Positions 44,762 to 57,691 are shown, counted from the first letter of the stretch. The stretch is 64,000 nucleotides of DNA from Dysidea avara (GCF_963678975.1 NC_089274.1:19803133-19867132); one strand, 5' to 3'. Notes: generated from the sequence alone by a model not told the origin. A program made the numbers and translations.

Positions 44762-45661
44762 ATGATGGAAACAGTGTTTAAGTGCAAGAATTATTCCAGC
44801 GGACTGCTGAGTGCGAAGCTTAAAGCTCTAACCTCCCTGAAGAGCACCAAAGCTAAACGAAGGGTCACCTTTCCAGTCAACGTCATGTTGCAACAAGCCA
44901 TCACTGATGGAGACAAAGAGGAGATCAAGAAAATAATCACCAAACACGGCAAGAGTGTTTTGGATCTTAAAGACCCGACTGGAATGCCACTACTGCATCG
45001 TGCCATCTTTGAAGATCAAATTGAGTGTTTTGAGCTGATGGTAAATGAGGGTGCAGATTTGCTTGCAGCAGACGAGGAAGGATGGAACGCGCTGCACGTG
45101 GCCGTCTCGTTTGAAGACATGGACGCAGTTGAGCTGCTGCTCCAACACAAGCCAGAACTGATCAATACACGCACCATGGACAGTTTGAGACCAATCAATG
45201 TTTGCGAGTCAAACTGTGAACTTTGTGCTTACCTTCTCCAAGCAGAGGTCACATATCTGAAAACCAGATCAGTCACACACTGGGATAGTGCCAACTGCAA
45301 ACAAGAAGAACTAGAACTATTAAACATTGTAATGAGAGTGAATGAAGAGGACAAGAGGAGCACTAGACAAGTACAACAAAGTGCCCTACACCTGTCAGCA
45401 GCTAAGAACTACCTTGGACTAGCTTACTACATGTTGGAGAAACAGTTAGTAACAGTAGACTGTGAGGATTATGAACATTGGACGGCACTTCACTTAGCTG
45501 CTCTACATTCCAGCATGGATGTGTTGGTACTACTCATCCAATATGGTGCTAATGTGGAGAAGTTGACCAGTTGCTACAAGAGCCCAGTTGATCTGGCTGA
45601 TGATGAACTGACATTAGAGTTCTTGAGACGAGGTTCTGAATATATTGAACAAGCTGTGTAA
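44762..45661 (+). CDS. MYPT-like ankyrin-repeat PP1-binding protein, copy 3
   Basis: Intact single-exon gene for 299 residues, about 95% identical to copy 1 and closer to it in the C-terminal half than copy 2 is (EFLRRGSEY ending). The N-terminal tail (METVFKCKNYSS) is shared with copy 2. KRRVTF, the PP1 docking motif, begins near residue 32; ankyrin repeats follow as in the other copies. Copy-specific changes cluster in the linker and the following repeat: KQEELE, VMRVNEEDKRS, RQVQQS and LEKQL, making that surface more basic. Promoter and start context match copy 2. The role is inferred to be PP1 targeting or inhibition in the cytosol. No sign of decay. Confidence 0.9.
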   Translation: MMETVFKCKNYSSGLLSAKLKALTSLKSTKAKRRVTFPVNVMLQQAITDGDKEEIKKIITKHGKSVLDLKDPTGMPLLHRAIFEDQIECFELMVNEGADLLAADEEGWNALHVAVSFEDMDAVELLLQHKPELINTRTMDSLRPINVCESNCELCAYLLQAEVTYLKTRSVTHWDSANCKQEELELLNIVMRVNEEDKRSTRQVQQSALHLSAAKNYLGLAYYMLEKQLVTVDCEDYEHWTALHLAALHSSMDVLVLLIQYGANVEKLTSCYKSPVDLADDELTLEFLRRGSEYIEQAV

Positions 45662-48013
45662 TTTATGTAACATATATTTATACCTGTTTTGTTATACTAA
45701 ATTTTTAATCATTTTCGCTGTCTTTTTTAAAATTCTATTTGTATTTATTTATTGTATTTTTGTGTTCTGTATTGAAAATTTCAAACAAATAATAATTATC
45801 ATCAAGTCAACAACAAACTTCTGCACTTTGGATCCTTTATGGCTACGGGTAGTGCAGCACTTGGTGGTCATCCATAATGATCAGCTTTTATATGCAAGCA
45901 AACTGTATGTACAACTGTATTTATAATCTTCTCCTTAGCCCAAAGTACACTGTGACATGCACATGCATGTATACTGTGCATATACATATGTACATATATA
46001 TGGAACATGGGTAGTTTTAATGACTGTATGGGGTATGCACACCCCACATGGTCTAATCATGTCATATAGTACACTGCAAATTTTCATTGTCATTTATACC
46101 ACTTTGCCCTTGCTGGGTTGGACCAGCCATACCACAATAGCTACAATAGATGATTAGCATTAACTGTTTTATTACCTTCTGTAGAAGGAAATTGTTTTGT
46201 TTACAATAATAGTTCAACTATGCTATCGGAAGCTACAAATGAATAAAGACTATGTGCAGTAGTGAGTCCTCCCCACAGCTGTGCAGGTTACTAGAAAATG
46301 TGTCCTATCATAACTGATCCTATTCATAGCACTGATAGTAGCTAGTTGCACACATGCTTTACATTGTGCTGTAGCTTGTTGTATGAAAGTATTTCTCCAT
46401 GTAAGGAAGAAACACTTACTAAAATTAAGCCAATTGTATACCATGAGAAATTAATCAACTAGACTAAGAGTAGCTACCACAAATGTACCAGGTAGTGTTA
46501 TAGCTGTTCCTGTTAATAACACAGATCATGACATGTTCTGATGCAGTACACCTCGTGATGCACTTATATATGCCATCCATGTAAACATTACAAATACTCT
46601 AACAGAACATTCATGTGTTGTGTCACTATGCATGAAGTGTATTGTCGAAAACAGCCACTATAAATATGCATTTAGCTAATGTATTTATCAAATCAAAGTA
46701 TCATTCACTAATTTCAGTCTATATGCAAGTGTACAAACAGTATGCTATAGAGAGGAGGGAGGAGCTGAGATCACGTGTATGCTTTTTTTAATGCTGTTAA
46801 CATTTTAATAAAATAATATGTAGTATTATCATCTCATGTTTGAAGGATACCCACCCTTTTAACTGTTTCTTAAAAGGGCGGGTAATTTCTATGATGTGTG
46901 CACTTATATACCGATTCCTCAAGTCAATTAATAGTGATAGAAATTTTATGATATTGACATGCATCATGATAGTACTTGATTGACAAGTAACTTCATGCAT
47001 ATGTACCACAGCGTGATAAGGAGAAATGCATAAATTATACTTAAGTTTGACATGATCACTATTATGTTATTGTTTGTTTCTAGAAAAGAAGAAAACCGCT
47101 AAGTAAAAGGTACACCAATCATGATAGTGGAGAGGCCATTATCATTATTACAATTTTAACAAAATATGATGAAATTCGAAATTTCACAATTATTACCTAG
47201 CTCTAGGTAAAACTATGTAGAGTGATTGCTTATGTAAAGGATTTTGTGAAATTAATTGTTGTCTGTGCATACATGTCCCCATTGAGCCACACTTGACTTG
47301 GTTGAACTTCTCAATGTATACGTACATAGTTTGAAACCAACAGAATTTGTATAATTTAAAGTTATTATGGCAATATTCAATTGTTTATAGACTCTGTACT
47401 GTTGCCATAGCAGGTGCCTTTTATGGAATTGTACAATATCAGGAAGTATCAATCACATTGTTATCCTACTATTGTTATTGACATGAAATTATCTCTATAG
47501 TTCAGGAAATTGCATTTTAGCCAGTCAGTGTGGCACAGTTTATAATTTGATGTTTTCCAACATACTCTTTAATCCTTTCATATATGTGTATGTGTTTATA
47601 AACTGTCCTGTGTGGTACTCTAACTACTCTTTATATGTGACATCATTTACCTGTTAAATGTGACCATACATGGTAGTCATAGCTACACAGTGTATCCATG
47701 AAAATAATAATCATCTTACAGACTAGATCATTTTACAATACTTCCCTTGTAAATGTTCTACTGTTTTCTTTCCTATCTACATAGGTGCATGCCCTGGTTT
47801 AATAAGATTATTTAATGTGTCTGTCTGTCTGCATGCAGTGTATTGTCTGTCCACATGACTGTCTGCACCCATGTGTCCATGCTGTTTGTATTGTCTGCAT
47901 TCATTGTATATAAACTCCTCTCAAGGAGACATCTCACTTGAATAATGTGACACAATCTGTACAATGTTGAATAATTTGCATGTTTGTGTGCTACTGAATC
48001 TATATAGTGTATA
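45662..48013. other. 3' flank of ankyrin copy 3 and following spacer
   Basis: Matches 20,710-23,820 without the 756-bp MITE. AATAAA at about 46,241 may be a polyadenylation signal. The exon-like block seen at 21,418 has a premature stop here. Conserved hairpin at about 46,849-46,886. No other gene. Confidence 0.5.
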
Positions 48014-48320
48014 TGGTACGATAGTACTGCATAGTAGGGATCGTGCAGAGCTGGGCTTTTCCAGCCCAAAATATCACCCTAAAACTAGCCTCAATTTCCC
48101 TTCATAACAACTTGGCAGTATTAGTTAGGCGCAGTCAAGCCCAAAAATATTTTCAGATTAATCCCAAACCCTTCCAAATAGTTTCTATGAATTTTTTTTA
48201 AACTTCTATTTAACGGAATTTTATTCTGACTAACTGATGCCTTCAGCTAAGCATAACTCAACAATGGATATAGCTACAGGCTTGATTTTTTCACTGTTCG
48301 ACACTGCTTCATCCCGAGAT
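48014..48320. mobile_element. TAGTAGGGAT-ended element fragment (copy in unit C)
   Basis: A longer version of the element at 23,823. After the shared left end it continues with CCCAAAAATATTTTCAGATT and AACTGATGCCTTCAGCTAAG, also recognisable in diverged form at 29,050-29,290. No terminal inverted repeat or target duplication was identified, so the class is unknown. Confidence 0.5.
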
Positions 48321-50116
48321 GTGCCACCACAGTATGTACAATGCACACATCATGAACTTTCTTATGTACCCAGTTCTTTTTACTGGCAACACAGGGTGTT
48401 CATTTATTCATGATAGCACATTAGTGCCAATAATTTATTTAGTACACGCTGCTGGACTTTCTGGTGCTGGCCGGTATGTGCTAATTTTTTTTGCCCACTT
48501 TTGACTTAAACTTAAAAACAGAAAAAAAACCATTGGAAAATTCTAAGCTTGAACCCACCAGCTCCTTTTTCTCAATACACCAGATTCCTGTGCTACCACT
48601 GCTACATAGCTGCTAGCTACCTGAATTTTTGACTACTTTAAATTATTTATTTTATTATTATTAACACTTTACAGTGACCAGCACTGAATGTAAGATAGTG
48701 GTCTAACCTATATCAAAGAAGATACATGACAGAATTCCATGTATGAATTCCATGAATGTTTTGGCTATACATGGTATACTGTTATTAATTTTTGTCCCAG
48801 TCATTTGTGCTGATCTAATTAATATTTCAGTTGCATGAGTTCACACAATGTCTTAATAGTATGATATGTCAATGGTAATGCCTTGAAATGTCAGCACGCT
48901 AATAAAACAGATACTTCCAGGTTTTGGAGGCAACACAGTCTGTGCTATGCTGGTCTGGCCTTCAATTATTATTATTATTTTTGTAAAAACGTCCTCTTGA
49001 GAGACTTTAATCTTTGTCCTATGAAAGTTGCTACTGAGTCAACTAATACACTATTGCCTGTTGAGGTGCATTGCCATGGTGGTGTTATTGGTACAGGTGT
49101 TGTGTCGTAAACATTTCAACTGAATATCAAAATATTAATTTTAGTGTTTTAGATCATGGCAGGAAGTGTCTCTTAATTGTGGTTATATAATATCACCAGT
49201 AGACTATTTGACATCTTGTGGTATAGTGGTGTGAGTTAAAGTGAGTTTGTATTGTCAGTATCCACCCTTATCAATACTTCCTGAGATTGGTAGATATTTT
49301 CTGTGATTAGCTATTAAAAAATTATAGACTTTTCAAAATGATATCTTTCTCTCCAGTCACAAAGCTAATGAAAATTTTAGCAGTCTGTACTTTCTCCTAT
49401 CTTTCTCATTAGCCGCCACAAGATGTGTATGAAATGAAGGAAACACTACATATAAGACAGTTTAAACTACAACCCAAGTCATTTATGCATCAAGACTCAT
49501 CACGGTAGTGAATCACACAGCCAAGAGAGTAAATACGTTTGAGCACTATAGCAAGTAACAGTCTTTCAGATGTTTGCCATTTTTAACACCTCAGCTTATG
49601 GATGTACAACAAGCCTTCAACTCAATATCACACACAAGCAATACCTCTATACATCATTCACCTAATACAAAGGAAGGGTAATTCTTTTTTGTCACACATG
49701 CCTTAATATAATTGGTTAACCATGCCATCATTTTCGTCTTCCTTAAATCTGAATTATAAAGCCATATGATCACACTTTTTAGGACATTGTCATTTGAGCA
49801 CATTGTAAAAGTTTCTAACCTGGTAAACATGACAGCCACCTCTTCCATTCCAGCCTCTTGATGACATCCAGTATCCTAATAAATCCAAGCACATGTTGAG
49901 AACATAGGTGGTGGAAAAGTAATGTTCTGGTCAATCAATGCTTGTACAACAGATCAAACTGCTCTAATAGAGTAGTCAGCCACTCTAAAAAATATTCACA
50001 TGCTTTTTGTAAGTTGCTACTTAATTTCTCTGCAACACAATAAAAATAGTCTATTAGCTATCAGTTCCTTCCTGAGAGTATTCCCCTACTATATTTCCAA
50101 GGACGACATCCATGTC
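48321..50116. other. Spacer, unit C
   Basis: 48,640-48,700 holds a SINE-end fragment (TTTACAGTGACCAGCACTGA). From about 48,755 on the sequence is nearly identical to 25,838-27,247. One CTCTAATAGAG motif at 49,960. No gene supported; the 75-codon frame at 48,883 is not shared with unit B in length. Confidence 0.45.
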
Positions 50117-50530
50117 CAGTGGTGGATCTAGGTGGGTTTCTGATGAAATCCTCTTTTTAAATTTAGCTCATGGCAGTCTAACTAACTTTGTTATTGCTGT
50201 ATTTACAATTTATTACAACAAAATATCCGGTTATACACTGCATTTCAGTAGCATGTATGTAACTTCTTATATACCACTGCATTAAAAACAATCACAATAC
50301 TCTAATAGAGCAGTCGACTAACTACTCTAACAATAAAGCAATCAAAACTACAGATTAATAACAACTTTTGTTCTACAGTTAGCTTGTTGTAATTGCTAAC
50401 TAAAAGTAGCCAATTCTGATCTCAGAGTTTTTAAAATCTCAAAAATTTTCTGGAGGCATGTACTCAGACACCTTATTATACATTTTTTTATTAATCTTAA
50501 CACCCTTTTAAAATCCTAGATCTACCGCTG
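50117..50530. mobile_element. hAT-like MITE 4, unit C copy
   Basis: Orthologous-position copy of the insertion at 27,248-27,661. Ends are CAGTGGTGGATCTAGG and the complement of CCTAGATCTACCGCTG; the second end is slightly closer to the consensus than in unit B. Confidence 0.65.
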
Positions 50531-53500
50531 AAGCTCCAACTTGGGAATTTCATTGGTAGTGAGACTTGTTACCAACTTGAAATACTAACTGATGATGATG
50601 AAGATGAGTCCTTCAGCCACAAACATGTAAATAAATTCATTTTGTATATTATTAAACCATTCAATTCACAGAAATCCTCCATGCAAAAAAAAACAGCTTG
50701 GCTATAAAAGAGGTGTATCCATGGAGGTAAAATAGAGGCTGATATCTTAAGCAGCCAAAAATTAATGCTAATACAACCAAGGCCACTTGTTGTTGATTTT
50801 ATGTTTCAGATCCTCCCACTGCCCAAATTTGGTCATTATTGTGACATCATCTCAAAATGGGAAGAATAACTAGATAAGCTGATGACCCAACTCATATTGG
50901 GAAGTTCAGACAGCAGGGTAGTGATTAGTAACAGATCAAAATAATCTAATAGAGCATTCAGCCAGCTCTAATAAAACAGTCACGCGCATATAATGAATTC
51001 TAAATAATGAACTACCCTTGGTAGCTTTCCTGATCTGAAGTGTAAAATTAAACATAAGTGGCCTAACTAAAGTTTTAACTATGCACCTTTGTCAGTGACC
51101 TGTGTTTTTGTGTTTGATGTAAGCACGGGTCAGTGATAAAAGTCCATCATTCTTGGATATTAGTCCTTTTGGTTGCTATTTTTTAAACTTTCATAGTCAT
51201 GCATTTTTATAGCCAAGCTGTTTTTGAGTGGAGAAAATATATATTGAAGTCAGGTCACCATCACTGACCCAGATGACTCACTGACTACTGACTAGGATAG
51301 CAATCCAGGTCAGACCTGAATTTGACCCAGATATGACCCGGATTAAAGTTGAGGCACATGCTAAACTTTTATTTTGAACACTATGAATTGCTATAGTTGT
51401 AGGAGCCAAAGTTAAATGTATAGATGTATTAAACATACAGTAATACAGGCAAGCAGTATTCATCAGTACTCAAGTGAGCATGGCTACAAACTGGATGGCA
51501 TTTATCTTACGCTTCCCCAATGAGTGATCATTGAAAAAGTAGCAATAAAACTGTATATGGATGATATGAAAGTGGTTGTCTGCTAATGCTTTCAAGATAA
51601 TTATCTGTGTTGTCCCATAGGTAGGGTTTTCCAAGCACTAAATGATTGAAATACTCTAATAAAGCAGTCACATAGTTTGATTTGAAAATGCTCCCATGCT
51701 CTTGCTTCCTTTTTACTTCTTCAGAATATACTCATTTTTGCAATTGTGCAAGATGTTATAATCAGAAGTTAGGGCTGTTAGTGATGATTATTAATTAAGG
51801 CTTACTGTATGACAATGGTAGCACTTGCAGTGTGCAAGGCCATGATGCATTTATCACCTAATTTATTTATACCATTGTGGAAGGTAGAACTGTAGAATCA
51901 ATAACCACAATCATGGCTACATCTTATTGACAGAATTTCAGTGCAAATGTACATGCAATGCATTGAAGCTTCATTTGGCATTGACCTCATTAACAAGACC
52001 ACTTCATTATTGAGACAATGTAGCTAAAGTAGGCTCCTAACTAAGTAACTATGAGTAACATAATTACCTACAGAGTTTTTGTGTGCAGCACTTGATAAAT
52101 ACTGATTTGGTGTCGTTTATAACCAGTAATGTCCGCAGTGTTGTCTCTGTTATGTATGAACTAATATTTTCCTGGAATACTGGAAAGGTAAATACGTAAA
52201 GTGATGATATGAAACTCTATACCAGGTAACATCATCAGATTATGAATATGCTTAGTGCTGTCAGTTATAGGATCAACTATCCAGTGAGATCACCATTGGT
52301 ATGTCAAATGTGTTGACAACTGACATGGTATAACAATACTACTGCGGCCAATGAATATATATAATTATATTGATAATACAGATGAAGAATCAATTTAGCT
52401 ATAGCACCCATCCTCCATCCATTAGTGTGGCATGTGTTAAGAAAATTTTCATATTAACAAAGCCCTAACATCATTGTTCAGGTTACTTATCGTTCCATAT
52501 AGTTTATGAAATTTGGAGGGAGGACAAATAGGTTCAGTGTATAATGGTAAGACCATTTTCACCTGATGTGTTTATACCATTGTGTAAGGTAAACTGTACT
52601 ACATACAATGAGGGATCATCTCAATATTGTAACAATGTGAAGCTCCAAACATAGCTAAATGTATTTTCATGACCTCATTAATAGTTGTTGAGGTAAACGT
52701 TGAAGGTTACCAAATTACTGAGGCTATTCGATTCTTCTTCTTGTTTGTTGAAGATTAACCATGAAATGAAACAATAAAAGTAGCCAATGAAATTCAATAC
52801 ATTTTCTACGTAATTAGGGAATGACATTTCTCATGAAGTCACTTATTTCAGGTAATTGTGGATAGCATAATATTCTGCAGGATTTCTGTGTACAGTACAT
52901 GACCTGATGTTTGTAGCCAGTAATGTCTGGCGATGTTGTCTCTACTATATGAACTATCATGTTAACATTTTTACTGGAATACTTATTTGTGCAATGAGTG
53001 AAATTCTAGATGAAGTTAGTAGATTATGATCATGTCTATATGGGCCCACCACACTAATGGATGTCAGTAATCCCACTGAGGCATCTGGTCCACACTAACT
53101 GACTGCACTGGTGTAATTGTCATACTTGCATGGATTCTACTGAACTCATTATTGTTGCATCCACAAGAGGTAGCCTTAATATGGTGGATAGACACACTAT
53201 ACTATACATACACATATTGGGATATTAATTTAGTAAAATGTTCTGGAGTAGTGAGGCTATTATTCTATGATGAAAAATAGGTAGTAGCTATAGGCTGAGA
53301 ACATGCCTTTTTCCTCTTCAATACAAAGATTCCTAAAACTTTACTGTGTTTAGGTGGAGAAGATTTTATCTATTGTTTCTGTTGCCACCTATAATTCAAT
53401 GCTTTTGGACTGGCAAGAGATTAACAAGTGTACTCACTGAGCTATAACACACATCAACAGCATCACACAACTGAAATGTTTGATGTGTTTCCCATAATTA

Positions 53501-55681
53501 TATAGCTATATATGGAAATTACGTTAGTGAGTTTTCCCTTATCTGGTCAAACATGGATGCCCATGCACACGATATGATCTATCATGTGTGCTTACTGAAA
53601 ATGGCAACAGGAGTCACAACCCAGGAAATTCTTTGTGAGCTTATTACTACCATAACCCTGATGTGCTCAAAGCTTAAAGTGTGTCTTTATTTAGGAGGCG
53701 CTCTATTCCTTACTTTGTCAATTGTGTGAATGATTTTTGTTTTGTTGTGTTCAGAATGTGCAACAAAGTACTAAGAAAATAGCATTAATTATTACTCCAG
53801 AATAATCATTTAGTCCTATATCCTTTAGCAATACTCTAGTAACATTGTCGTAGTGAGTTTGTAGTGAGGTTAGTAGTGAGGTTAGTAGTGTAGAGTGCCT
53901 TGATACTCTTCTGAGAAACTGAGGAATGTTGTAATCAACAGTCACTTTGTTTCTTGCCAGTATTACTTGAAGTGTTGTATTACAAGGGAATCCTGTAAAT
54001 TTGCAGTTGAAGATGGTATTCAGCTAAAATCAAATGTCAAAAGCTTTACTTTGTTGCTAAGTAAAGAGGAATACATATGTACCTAAAGGTTTCATTACAG
54101 TGTGTACACTTATACACATGACCGATGATACCCACACTTGGTGATTGAGTCACTGGTGATGTGTGTTTAAGTAATAGATGTGCATTAATACGTAGGTGGT
54201 AGATCAGGTATCAATGCTACTATCATGTAGCTCCTCATTAGACTCCATAGTGACTAAGTCTCTTTACACCAACAAACAGAGTCAGTGATGATGCAATTAC
54301 AACATTAAACTACATATTAGAATACTGGCTGATAAACACATTACTTGTAATAAGCGTTCAGTTATATGTCGATAGTAACTCTCACTAAGGCATGTACATG
54401 TATTAAGTATTGGTCATATACCCTTAGCCATCATGTGCCAGTTGTTGAATGTGCTGTAACATACCAATTGTACAAAAATGTACTGAATTGATAATGAAAC
54501 AGTTACAATTAATTTGAATGGTGGTCTCACATCATATTGTTGATGCTACAATCAAAGGCTGCAACAAAATACGGTATACAGTGTGCATGAACTATGAGTT
54601 ATGTGTATTGGACATCTAGTCTCTATAACATAAGAAGCCTTGACCTGCACAACACCAGGCAGGTAGCCATTATAAAAGAGGTATCAGTTATAAAGTATGT
54701 AAAAAGGATGACTATTCTATACCTGTGTTAAGTGAAATGTGATTGTGTATCAATCATCTCATCAGTGTTTTAATACAATAGTGTTATGTACATATGCAAT
54801 ACCATGGAATTGTGTATACTGTGAAATTTTAGCAACTACACTGACGTATTGTGCCGAATGTAACCCAGTAGTTACAACCTTGTCATAAACTCTTGTGTCA
54901 CAGTTGTTAAGGTACTACTAATGCCCAAGGTCTAAGACATTATTAACAGAACACAATGAAAGCAAGTAATACCAGCCTTATATGCATAGCACATGTAACA
55001 TGTCATATCAAATAAAGCCCATGCTACTTTAAATCAAACACTGATACTGTGAAAAGGTATTCCATGTTTGTATTGTTACTGGAATAATGTGATAGTAATG
55101 ATCATTGATTTGTACCATATTCTACTGTGTATGCATCAGAGGATCATCCTCAGTCTCCATATTGGAGTAGTGTTTGATAACAGTGAAGCTTTCCCTAGTA
55201 TGGAAGACTGATGATAGTCTTCTAGTGAAGAGGGACATACTGAGTTTCTTTGGTAGTACTGGTTCTAGTACATTGAAGTTGGAAATTTATTCAAAAACTG
55301 TATACATAGCCTGAGGTAGTTATAGCCATCACATTTATATGTGATGGTACACACTATAGCTGTGCATCTTGGACTTTTAATAGAAGAAGAATTTCTTGCA
55401 AGTCTCTTTATAGCATATATAGAATAACTGCTGAAGTTTTTGATCCTTGAATATGTACATAGGAGACTATTAAGGATTAATTATACAGTGTGATGCTGAT
55501 CATTTATGAAGTGTACTGTGTTTTGTTAGTCTTCATTGGCTTTACCACTGGTGACAAATGTTCTGATTTATTAGATCGTTATTGTTACACCTATTTGTAA
55601 TGTCCATATAATAGTTTAGTGTGTACAGAATACACAAAGATTTGTGTGCTGACATTTCAGTGTTCTCATGTATCGTTTACA
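50531..55681. other. Non-coding 3' half of unit C
   Basis: Matches 27,662-28,979 and then, across the empty sites of two unit B insertions, 30,376-34,140. It includes copies of the 'GTAATGTCTGG' segment near 52,120 and 52,910. A block at about 53,040-53,390 is absent from B at 31,900 but resembles 10,190-10,430 in A, so B lost it. The 55,230-55,680 stretch before unit D has no match that I can see. No gene. Confidence 0.45.
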
Positions 55682-55837
55682 GATTACCAACAGTGTTCAT
55701 CACAGAGTGTGTACTGGTGTATGTTGTGCCAAAAATTGTCATCGCAACTGATTGAATGGGCAGGGAAACATTTCTCAACATTAATGTTCTTAAACTATGA
55801 GCCTGTAAATCATGATGTGATTACGTATTTCTTGTAA
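55682..55837 (+). pseudogene. LCMT1-like exon with frameshift (unit D start)
   Basis: After a possible splice acceptor (GTTTACAG) the frame reads LPTVFITECVLVYV and then, one base out of frame, LSSQLIEWAGKHFSTLMFLN followed by YEPVN. Together these match the stretch of leucine carboxyl methyltransferase 1 beginning LPT and containing ECVLVY and NYEQVN. The frame break coincides with a run of five A at about 55,731-55,735. GTAAAT after YEP could be a donor; otherwise the frame ends at TAA 55,835. The human enzyme is about 330 residues, so only one exon is represented and neighbouring exons were not found. Either a relic or, if the A run is a sequencing error, part of a split gene. Confidence 0.6.
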
Positions 55838-57418
55838 TTTTCCTCATAATAACAGTGCAAGTTTGACACTGGTAGTCTTCAATCATCATTTGTGTCTAAT
55901 AGTATTACACTCTATTAAGTATATATGAGAAAGCAGCTGGTACATTTGCATTCTTGTGTACGTATATATTTACAGAGGTGAATCCATACGTAGTTTAAAC
56001 AGAGAGATTCCACTCTGAAGCATGACAATGCTGGTAGTAACTTCTAGCATTTCGTAGCAAATAATCACTCTCCAGCAATGCTTCACTGTTATGCCTTACT
56101 ATTTACACCTTTAGAAATGCAACTTTTTCAGAGCAAAATGTGTAGAAAATAAGTGATTTCTACATTAAACTTCAACAATCTTTGTTGGTTTCTATCTATC
56201 TGGGTAAAAGACTTGAAAGCTTGTACATATAGTTGTTGTAGTATGGTTCCAATTGTCATTTGCTAGCTGTTTTCACCTAACATGGGACAACTTCGTAGCT
56301 ATTATAACCAGTTGGTCTAATCAGTGGCTTATTAGTTTGCAAAACTCTGTTGAGGAACAGTAAATTATTCAAAGTATATGTGACAGGATTGCCTACGTTT
56401 TAGTACAGGCCTGTTCCTTCACTATACTACACTATTGATTTCTGACTTTCATAGTTAATAAGTCTGTTTTCAGGGGTTACTTTCTCCTGAGTGCGCCACA
56501 TTTCTCCTGAGTGTGCCACAATAATTCAGCCTGGTTTACACTCTATGGCTTGCTCTTTCATTCTGATTGTCACTCACCCACCAACCATCAGTGATACTTC
56601 TAACCTCATAAAACTAAAATGGCAGGAAAATCTGTACATATACCGTATTCTGTACGTACGTAGTTGGATCACATGCTGAATTAAATAGTACAAATCAATA
56701 ATTTTCCTTGTGCATGGAAGACTTCTTTTTGCAAATTCATGCAGTCACATATCATACTGTATGGCATCAAAGTATCATTACCAATTTGTTTTTGTGTCCA
56801 TTTCAATGGTATAACATATCTTAATCTTATTCTATGAAACTATCACATTTGCTCTAGTGTTTCTCATTCCACTCAGGCAGCATTGTTTAGTTCAGTTGCT
56901 ATGACAACACTATGTCATGATGTATCCAGTTGTTCAAGGTGTAGTTGTATGGGGATCCTGTTTAGGTAACTCAAAGGCTGCAGCATAAGTTGCTGTCAGA
57001 CCTTCACTGCTGGTGACTGTAAAGCAGTAATAACTTAAACCCTAACCTGTACACCAAGTAGAACATATTGTGGTTGTTGTTCAGGACATTACTTAGTGAA
57101 TTCTAATGATGATATCTTCTAGAGAATAGAATTATTAGTAAGCTACAACTATCAGAAAACTTCTTATAGTAGTTTGTACAATATAAGCATATACTGTTAA
57201 TATGCAACAAAGAACAATGATGTGTAGAGCACCACTAAGATGTATTTTCGCTATTGTATGGGGCATGAAGCTTCAAATGTCATCACTACTATACATCAGT
57301 AACATTAGTACATAATGTGTTATTGACTGCAGTCATGATCATAGAGGGTAGATGTGTAGTGTCCATCTCTGTTTTTTACTAATTTTTTGCAGTTTAATAC
57401 TAATACAATATTGGTCAA
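55838..57418. other. Non-coding spacer, unit D
   Basis: Diverged version of 12,950-15,350. An inverted fragment of the SINE-associated repeat (GACCTTCACTGCTGGTGACT) lies at 56,988-57,015. No gene seen. Confidence 0.45.
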
Positions 57419-57604
57419 GTGATGAAGAAGAACATCAAAGTAAACATACAACATGTCACCATTGCTGTTTGTCACATTCCTGTTAGGCTAGAGGATGTTC
57501 ACTGTTGGGGATTGATGCTTGTCCAGATCTGGAGTCACAGATATGATGGTAGTGATCACACTACACTAACTCCTACTAATCATCCCATCATCATCCACTT
57601 TTGA
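57419..57604 (+). other. Conserved open-frame block of unknown function (unit D copy)
   Basis: The most open of the three copies: 61 codons starting MMKKNIKVNIQHV, then VRLEDVHCWGLMLVQIWS, ending HPIIIHF and TGA. CCTGTTAG before GCTAGAGGATG could be a splice acceptor. Unit B retains the second half and unit C has a net frame change. I cannot assign a family; it may be one exon of a decayed gene that was part of the duplicated unit. Confidence 0.25.
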
Positions 57605-57631
57605 TCATATGTGGGTCATTGTATGATTAAT

Positions 57632-57632
<1 letters not shown>

Positions 57633-57691
<59 letters not shown>

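Larger units (their letters stand above)
37117..55681. repeat. Tandem duplication unit C
   Basis: About 18.6 kb, collinear with unit B and containing ankyrin copy 3. It is shorter because it lacks most B-specific insertions and the segments equivalent to 24,060-25,830 and 34,140-36,915. Its own insertions are at 39,227-39,482, 42,881-43,278 and 43,925-44,383. Confidence 0.8.
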
